This document shows, piece by piece, positions 58,929 to 64,000 of a DNA stretch of 64,000 nucleotides. This stretch comes from Albifimbria verrucaria (taxonomy: Eukaryota > Ascomycota > Sordariomycetes > Hypocreales > Stachybotryaceae), in assembly GCA_020081605.1 (NCBI GenBank), contig JAHREC010000011.1:310001-374000 (forward strand), given 5' to 3'. Made by a program: the position numbers and the translations under genes. The first letter of the stretch is position 1, and every line of letters begins with the position of its first letter. A model generated the notes under the pieces. It was not told the origin of the DNA. It ran no database searches and saw only the letters and a list, made by a program, of their open reading frames with translations.

Positions 58929-60428
58929 GCTTTAGGGTTTTGATTCTCTTACTGTACGATAGTGATGATACTGTAGCACTCTCTTCTCAACCATCATAGC
59001 CTCATCTCCGAATACTGCATCCCTATACAGGGCTGAGGAGGATTGTCCAATATTTAACACTTCTTGCTATTCAACATTCGAAGTTCAGGACAATATCGCC
59101 AGCTTTTCCTTTCAAAACCTTTGAAGCATGGAGGCTATTATTGGGTGACGAGGAGGAGATGATCTTTGTTTACCTCCGCCTTAATTTGTAGCATTGCAGT
59201 AACGGTACCGGTATCAGTACTGTACGGTGATTTTAGTAACCAGCTGTTGTGTAACCAAAGCAGTCATTGACAGTACCACGCGGGAAACAAAGAACCCAGG
59301 ATCATCAAAGGTAATCGTCTCATTCAATCTACAACAAAGCACTAATCCACATGATGCGATAATTTACAGATAGGTACATGAACAGCTTCATCCGTAAACT
59401 ACAATTGTCATCTACAGTATGTTTGATCTTTCGTTCAAGGGTATGTAAAACCAATGATGAGTGTTGAGTTGAATAAATAGAGAAAAGCCGTCAAGTTGGA
59501 CTGTCCTTCCTGATCAAATGGGAAGCTGGTGTTTTATCTAACTCTCTTCATCACAAAGACCCTGCGTACGAGTGCTATCAAAGAACGGAAACATTTTTGT
59601 CTTGGAGCAATTCCAGGACGTGAACAGTGACTCAACCACATGTATTAGGTAGAGGCACGGAGACAAGTTGATTTTAAACAAAAAAGATACTTTGGTCACT
59701 TGATAAGTTCATTGCTGATGTACCAAAGTCATTAGCTACATGTGGCGTGAATCATGTTCGCTTGGTTGTCTGTGCTACGATGCTCCATTGTCAGATAGCA
59801 AATATGTGTAACACTCATGGCATCATGTGACGTACGGGAAATTAGATAAATTTTACCGTTTGTACCGTCTCCCCTTTGTCCAAATACCTACTGCCTGAAG
59901 GCTCCTTGGCATGTACAGTATCATTCAGCATCATATCCTACTTTGGGTTTCTCTTTCAAACACCCTGATCTAGCATTAAAGGGATAAACAGTACCCTTAC
60001 AGTACAATCATACGGTACTCTACAGTATTGATTTCACATTTAACATTGATTTCCATGATTCAACTTGAGTTTCAGGTGCTGAGCTGTACTCCAACACTCT
60101 TCCTGCATCCTGCATCAGAAGTGGAATGCTTACGTATGCCCTTATACAGTACTGTGTAGTGCATCCATTTTTAGTATTTGTCTATTTATTGACAGCTGCT
60201 TAGAAACTAAAGTTAAGCAACTAGACTCTGGTTATCGTCCGAGTCTTACATTAAGGCCCTAGAAGTTATCCAACCTCCCCGCTCATATGCTGCGTCAATT
60301 GGGAGCTTTATGGATGAAAATAGGGTTCTTGAGGATCTCTGACGGCAAGGATCAGTGTTTGTGACAACTTAGGTCACCTGGGAAACGCAGCAAATTGCAC
60401 ATCAATTACGAATTTCGTCTGCGAGATC
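58929..60428. promoter_or_regulatory. Long upstream region with dense TACNGTA-type motifs
   Basis: About 1.5 kb upstream of the kinase gene and of the small gene. No coding frame is supported. Between 58950 and 60160 there are about a dozen copies or near-copies of a TAC-N-GTA pattern, for example TACTGTA (58969), ACGGTACCGGTA (59202), AGTACTGTACGG (59216), TACAGTA (59413 and 59914), then a tight group at 59991-60027 (CAGTACCC, TACAGTAC, TACGGTAC, TACAGTATT) and TACAGTACTGT (60146). Function is unknown. Confidence 0.5.
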
Positions 60429-62032
60429 ATGTGTTTGTCCTACTTGCTCAGCCTCATTATTCGAATCCTACCTTGGAAAGGCTCATCAGCAGAGCGGCCT
60501 TCGCTTAGCGATGATGAGACTCCTACAAGTGACTCCAATTGCCCCGAGGCACTCACCCTGGCAGGAGAACCACCCACCCCGTCATTACCGTCCAATACAT
60601 CAGCTGTGAATTCGGCAGCGGGAATTTTAACTCCCGAGAGCTTTGAGCTCGAAATTGAGCTAGAGAGAGTACCACCAGGCTTCGCTCACTTGCGTTTGGA
60701 AGATCTAGAAGAGTACGATCAAGGTGGTCACCACCCGGTCCACCTGCATGATCGAATTGGACCTGATCTTCGATATCGCGTCATACACAAACTAGGGAGT
60801 GGTGGTTTTGCCAACGTTTGGCTATGCCAAGATATGGGACTTGTCGACACAATTAGCTACGTCGCATTGAAGATTGTTAATGCAGACAACACGGGAGACG
60901 ACTGTTTTGAAACCAAACTCGGCCTGCTCAGGAGACAATATCAGCAGATCAGCAGGAGGGGATTTGCTTACCTCTTAATGAATTCAATATCCACGGTCCG
61001 AATGGCATTCACCTCTGCTTTGTTTATCCTCTTCTTGGTCCTAAAGTGTCCCTTGGCCTCCACAATGCTGGGACAGATCCGGACAAGTCTCTGAGGAGGA
61101 TATGTTATCGCCTTGTTCGAACACTGGACGCCATTCATCAAGCAGGGTTATGTCATAATGGTCAGTTTTGTTCATCCGATTGTTCCTCAAAAATTGACTG
61201 CAGGAACTGACCTTTGTACAATGGAAGATCTTACGACAGCTAACATCCTCCACCGAGTGGATGGATTCGATGGTCTGACTGAGGCGGAGGTATTGGGAAT
61301 CCTCGGGGAACCAAAGAAATTGATGATATTAGTCGGAACAGCTCCAAACCATAATGAGATCGGGCTCCCGCAATATCTCGTACTTCCTGTCGACTGGCAT
61401 CAGGTATCCAATAAGTACATTTTGGAGGACTCCAAGGTTATTGATTTCGGCCAATCGTTCTATGTTGCAGAATTCCAAAAAGGATGTGGCATTCCAATGG
61501 ATTATCGAGCACCCGAAGTAATATTAGAAAAGAACCCTGGACTACCTTCCGATCTTTGGGCTCTAGGCTGTGTTCTGTTCGAAATACGCACTGGTCTCAA
61601 ACTCTTTCCTGCTTATGATAACGAGGATGAAGCTCTTACTAGAATGGTGAAGATCCTAGGTAAGCTGCCCGAGCCTTGGTGGTCAACGGGTTGGGTCAAC
61701 CGCAAAAACAACTTTGATGATGGTGCCAGACTCGACTGCACGAGTGACCAGATCACGGAGTCTACTACATCTAGAAGCGAATCACCTAAGGAAAGCACCC
61801 TTCAACTGTTACTATGCAGCCTTGGAATGCTGGCGATGCAAATTCCATTCAACAAAGACTCCGACTGGGTTTGTGCTATGACCCTCCTGGTCGCCTCCCA
61901 TACATCCGACGACCCATATCCCCGGAGGAAATTGAAACTTTCTCTGATCTTTTGGGCCAGTTGTTGCAATTTGATCCTAACTGTCGTATTAGTGCAGGGG
62001 ACGTGCTGAAGCACAGTTGGTTCACAATGTAG
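60429..62032 (+). CDS. SRPK-like serine/arginine-type protein kinase (two single-base deficits)
   Basis: Fungal SRPK/CMGC-like kinase, about 512-520 residues. Exon 1 is 60429-61160; exon 2 starts at 61204 (CAG acceptor) or 61228 (AAG acceptor). Landmarks: P-loop KLGSGGFANVWLCQD, VAIK-type Lys in YVALKIVNAD, VIDFGQSF as the DFG motif, RAPEVILEKNPGLPSDLWALG as the APE and F-helix, and FDPNCRISAGDVLKHSWF at the end. The catalytic-loop sequence around TTANILHRVDG follows a CHN where relatives have C-H-G-D. With the AAG acceptor it reads CHNDLTTANIL; with the CAG acceptor eight more residues intervene. The N-terminal 25 residues are hydrophobic. The frame is one base short near 60977 and near 61812. 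Confidence 0.8.
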
Positions 62033-62389
62033 CGGCTACCGCACAAATGGCTGCTATGTTTAGATTGGGGTCTTTGTGATTTTATTTTTATGCTTATGAA
62101 CTGGCGGAGAGACCAAACGTACCAATATATAACCTTCGTATCTTTCGACTATTTGCTTGTTGCTATTTCGCATCAAATTTCATGTCTTTCGACTCTACGT
62201 ACGGTGCTCTTTATCCTGAATAACCGCAACAGACGGTTTGGCCTGTCCGCCTTCACCTTCGTGTTGAATTCTCTGGCTTGACTATTATAACATAAGAAAT
62301 AACATTTCTCATGGGCATTTGTTGCGAAAGTTTTGGAGGCGTAAATCACCAGTTTTTAATTTTAATCAGAGAGCCTCTCAATATTTTCG
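62033..62389. other. Convergent intergenic region
   Basis: About 360 bases between the kinase and arabinofuranosidase 3' ends. AT-rich; nothing coding supported. Confidence 0.5.
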
Positions 62390-63821
62390 CTACTCTAAAT
62401 AGAATGTTGCCGCACCTTTGTCACAAGACATTGAAATAACCAAATTATTGCTACTGTCAGAACACAGATAGTAGCCTACAAAATTTGATGCCTCAAAAGA
62501 GATGGCCCCACTGTCTGCCTGACCCTTGTGTTGGATGAAGCTTGCATCTGCATTGAAGTTGGATCCATTGTCGTTGGCATTAAGGCGGAGTTGGTAGCTG
62601 TAGTGGCGCAGATATTGGCCTGGGTTGCTTGTAGATTCGAAACTAACCGTGTTCCCACCAGCCAAACCTGGACTCACTAGACGAAACTGTGATTCCGCCA
62701 AGGCAGGGATGTTGGCTTGTATTTGGGCTTGAACTGTGTTTCTATGACGGATATAAAGGCTGGCGCCAATGAAAGACCGAAGACGGATAGGTGTGCGGCC
62801 CTCAGGCACTGGAATACCAAAATCAGGAGTACCATCTGCCTTCCAATACAGTTTTTGCACGCGAGTACGTCGATTGGGGTCGCCTAACGGGTCTCCTTGG
62901 ATATCCCGATATCCTCGGTCATGATAGACTAATATGTCACTTTGCCCGTCCTCAGAGACGGTGAATGAGTTATGACCAGGACCCCACTGGTTGGTGTTAC
63001 TGTTGCTAACGAATATCGGATTGGCCGATTTGCTCCAAGACTGAGGATCTAGTAGGTTTGAGGTTGCCGATGCCACTAAGAGACCCATGCAGTAATTGGC
63101 GTCCGTGGCGCTTGCAGAGTAGGTCAAGAAGATTTTACCGTTCCTCTGGATAACAAAAGGACCCTCGTTAACGTTGTATGTGATACGTTCCCAAGGCTTC
63201 TCAGGCCGAGAAATTGCACTCGGGGTTCCCTGAATAGTCCAAGGATTTTGCAGAGGTGCAATCAAGATGCTGGTATTTGAGTCGGACCACGTCCTATCAT
63301 CCTGTGCCCAGATCAAGTAGCGAGTACCGTTCGTAACAAAAGTGGATGCATCTAGTGAAAAAGTATCCTGAGGTAATTTGATGATGCCTTTCTCAACCCA
63401 AGCTGCCGTCAGGGATTGGCACCAGTGCCTTCCAAGACGAATGGTCGGATACGCCATTCATTGGCGACTCCGAGAGCGACATAAATGTACCACTTCCCAT
63501 CAATAAAGTGAATCTCTGGGGCCCAGACTTGGCCGCTACCAACCCCAGAAGATTTTCTTGTCCAAACCGTGGTTTCCCTGCGCTAGCTAGGCCCTGAATA
63601 GTTTGCGAACGACGGAGAATGATACGATCGTAACTCGGCACTGTTGCTGTAAAATAATACCAGCCGTCGACATGTTTGTAGATGTGAGGATCTGCCCTCT
63701 GTAATATCAATGAGTTTTGGTAGTTAACTGCAGGAGACGCGACTGAGAATGGACTTGATACGAGCAGGAGACCAATCAGGAACGGTATAATATGGGTGAA
63801 ATAACTATTTAAAAAGCGCAT
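62390..63821 (-). CDS. GH43 arabinofuranosidase with C-terminal AbfB (CBM42) domain (two single-base deficits)
   Basis: Secreted hemicellulase/pectin side-chain enzyme that removes arabinose from arabinan or arabinoxylan. Single exon, 477 residues with two bases added. The signal peptide is IIPFLIGLLLVSSPFSVA. GH43 landmarks: LQRADPHIYKHVDGWYYF (catalytic base Asp), VWAPEIHFIDGKWYIY (pKa-modulating Asp) and NEGPFVIQRNGKIFLTYS (general-acid Glu), then NQWGPGHNSF. From about residue 325 a beta-trefoil CBM42 follows: FIGASLYIRHRN, PGQYLRHYSYQLRL and FVGYYLCSDSSNNL. One base is missing in a GGG run in the codons just before VWTRKSSGV (near 63573), and one in a CCC run before LTAAWVEKG (near 63412). 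A match for the exo-polygalacturonase at the other end of the window in plant-wall attack. Confidence 0.88.
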
Positions 63822-64000
63822 GGTGAAAGATGTTATCGAATAGAATTGAATATCTACGTAGATCTCTCAAAAACAGCATGATAATCTCATTCTTATTATT
63901 CTCCTCCAAGGGTGTTCCGAGAAGTCGCATTACTTATACTCAAGCTGAATTCTCAACATAATTACCTCAACAGGGCCGTACCCAATTACGCAAAGTGTCA
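63822..64000. other. Upstream flank of the arabinofuranosidase gene
   Basis: The last 179 bases hold the promoter-proximal region of the minus-strand arabinofuranosidase gene. No further gene is supported before the window ends. Confidence 0.5.

Noticed and set aside
948..63821. Programmed ribosomal frameshifting as the cause of the many frame changes
   Set aside because: The sites share no slippery heptamer or downstream structure, occur in unrelated families and always need the same direction of correction; a common technical cause is simpler.
948..63821. Repeat-induced point mutation decay of the genes
   Set aside because: RIP makes C-to-T changes and stop codons. The conserved motifs are intact and the lesions are single-base losses.

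Overview
The window is nuclear DNA from a filamentous ascomycete, most likely a Eurotiomycete (Aspergillus, Penicillium or Talaromyces type). The evidence is many short GT-AG introns of about 50-100 nt with CTAAC or CTGAC-like branch sites, fungal-only families (Zn2Cys6 regulators, a LaeA-like methyltransferase, a Ppo-type fatty-acid dioxygenase, NmrA-like proteins) and plant-cell-wall enzymes. I see no rRNA, tRNA, CRISPR array or intact transposon. About 27 protein genes are supported.

Layout. 0-2.4 kb: the tail of a possible HET-type gene, then an exo-polygalacturonase. 2.7-22.6 kb: an oxidative accessory block with a LaeA-like methyltransferase, a P450, an MCT-type transporter, a tyrosinase, a DUF1772 (anthrone-oxygenase-like) membrane protein, a heme-thiolate peroxidase and a large dioxygenase/P450-like fusion. 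It has tailoring, transport and possible regulatory functions but no PKS, NRPS or terpene synthase, so the dioxygenase is the natural candidate for the first enzyme of an oxylipin-type pathway. 22.8-35.5 kb: a GPI-anchored protein and small redox or detoxification genes (NmrA-like reductase, nitroreductase, GST, SMP-30 lactonase) around a secreted FG-GAP/VCBS protein. 36-38 kb: an F-box-like protein. 38.5-47.3 kb: a second block with an APC permease divergent from a nine-exon P450, a Zn2Cys6 regulator and a 2OG-Fe(II) oxygenase. 48-64 kb: a Kex2-processed repeat protein, a second F-box protein, a second Zn2Cys6 regulator, a second NmrA-like protein, two small orphan genes, an SRPK-like kinase and a GH43-CBM42 arabinofuranosidase.

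A pattern runs across the whole window. At least 35 places in about 18 genes lose the reading frame, and each one I could resolve is repaired by adding one base, usually in a short run of one nucleotide. I found none that needs a base removed. Eight genes, some with up to eight exons, have no such lesion. This looks like deletion-biased consensus error in the assembly rather than decay of so many genes. Frames are therefore described as 'one base short' and not called pseudogenes. Exon boundaries come from reading splice signals and matching family consensus by eye; no alignment or search was run.
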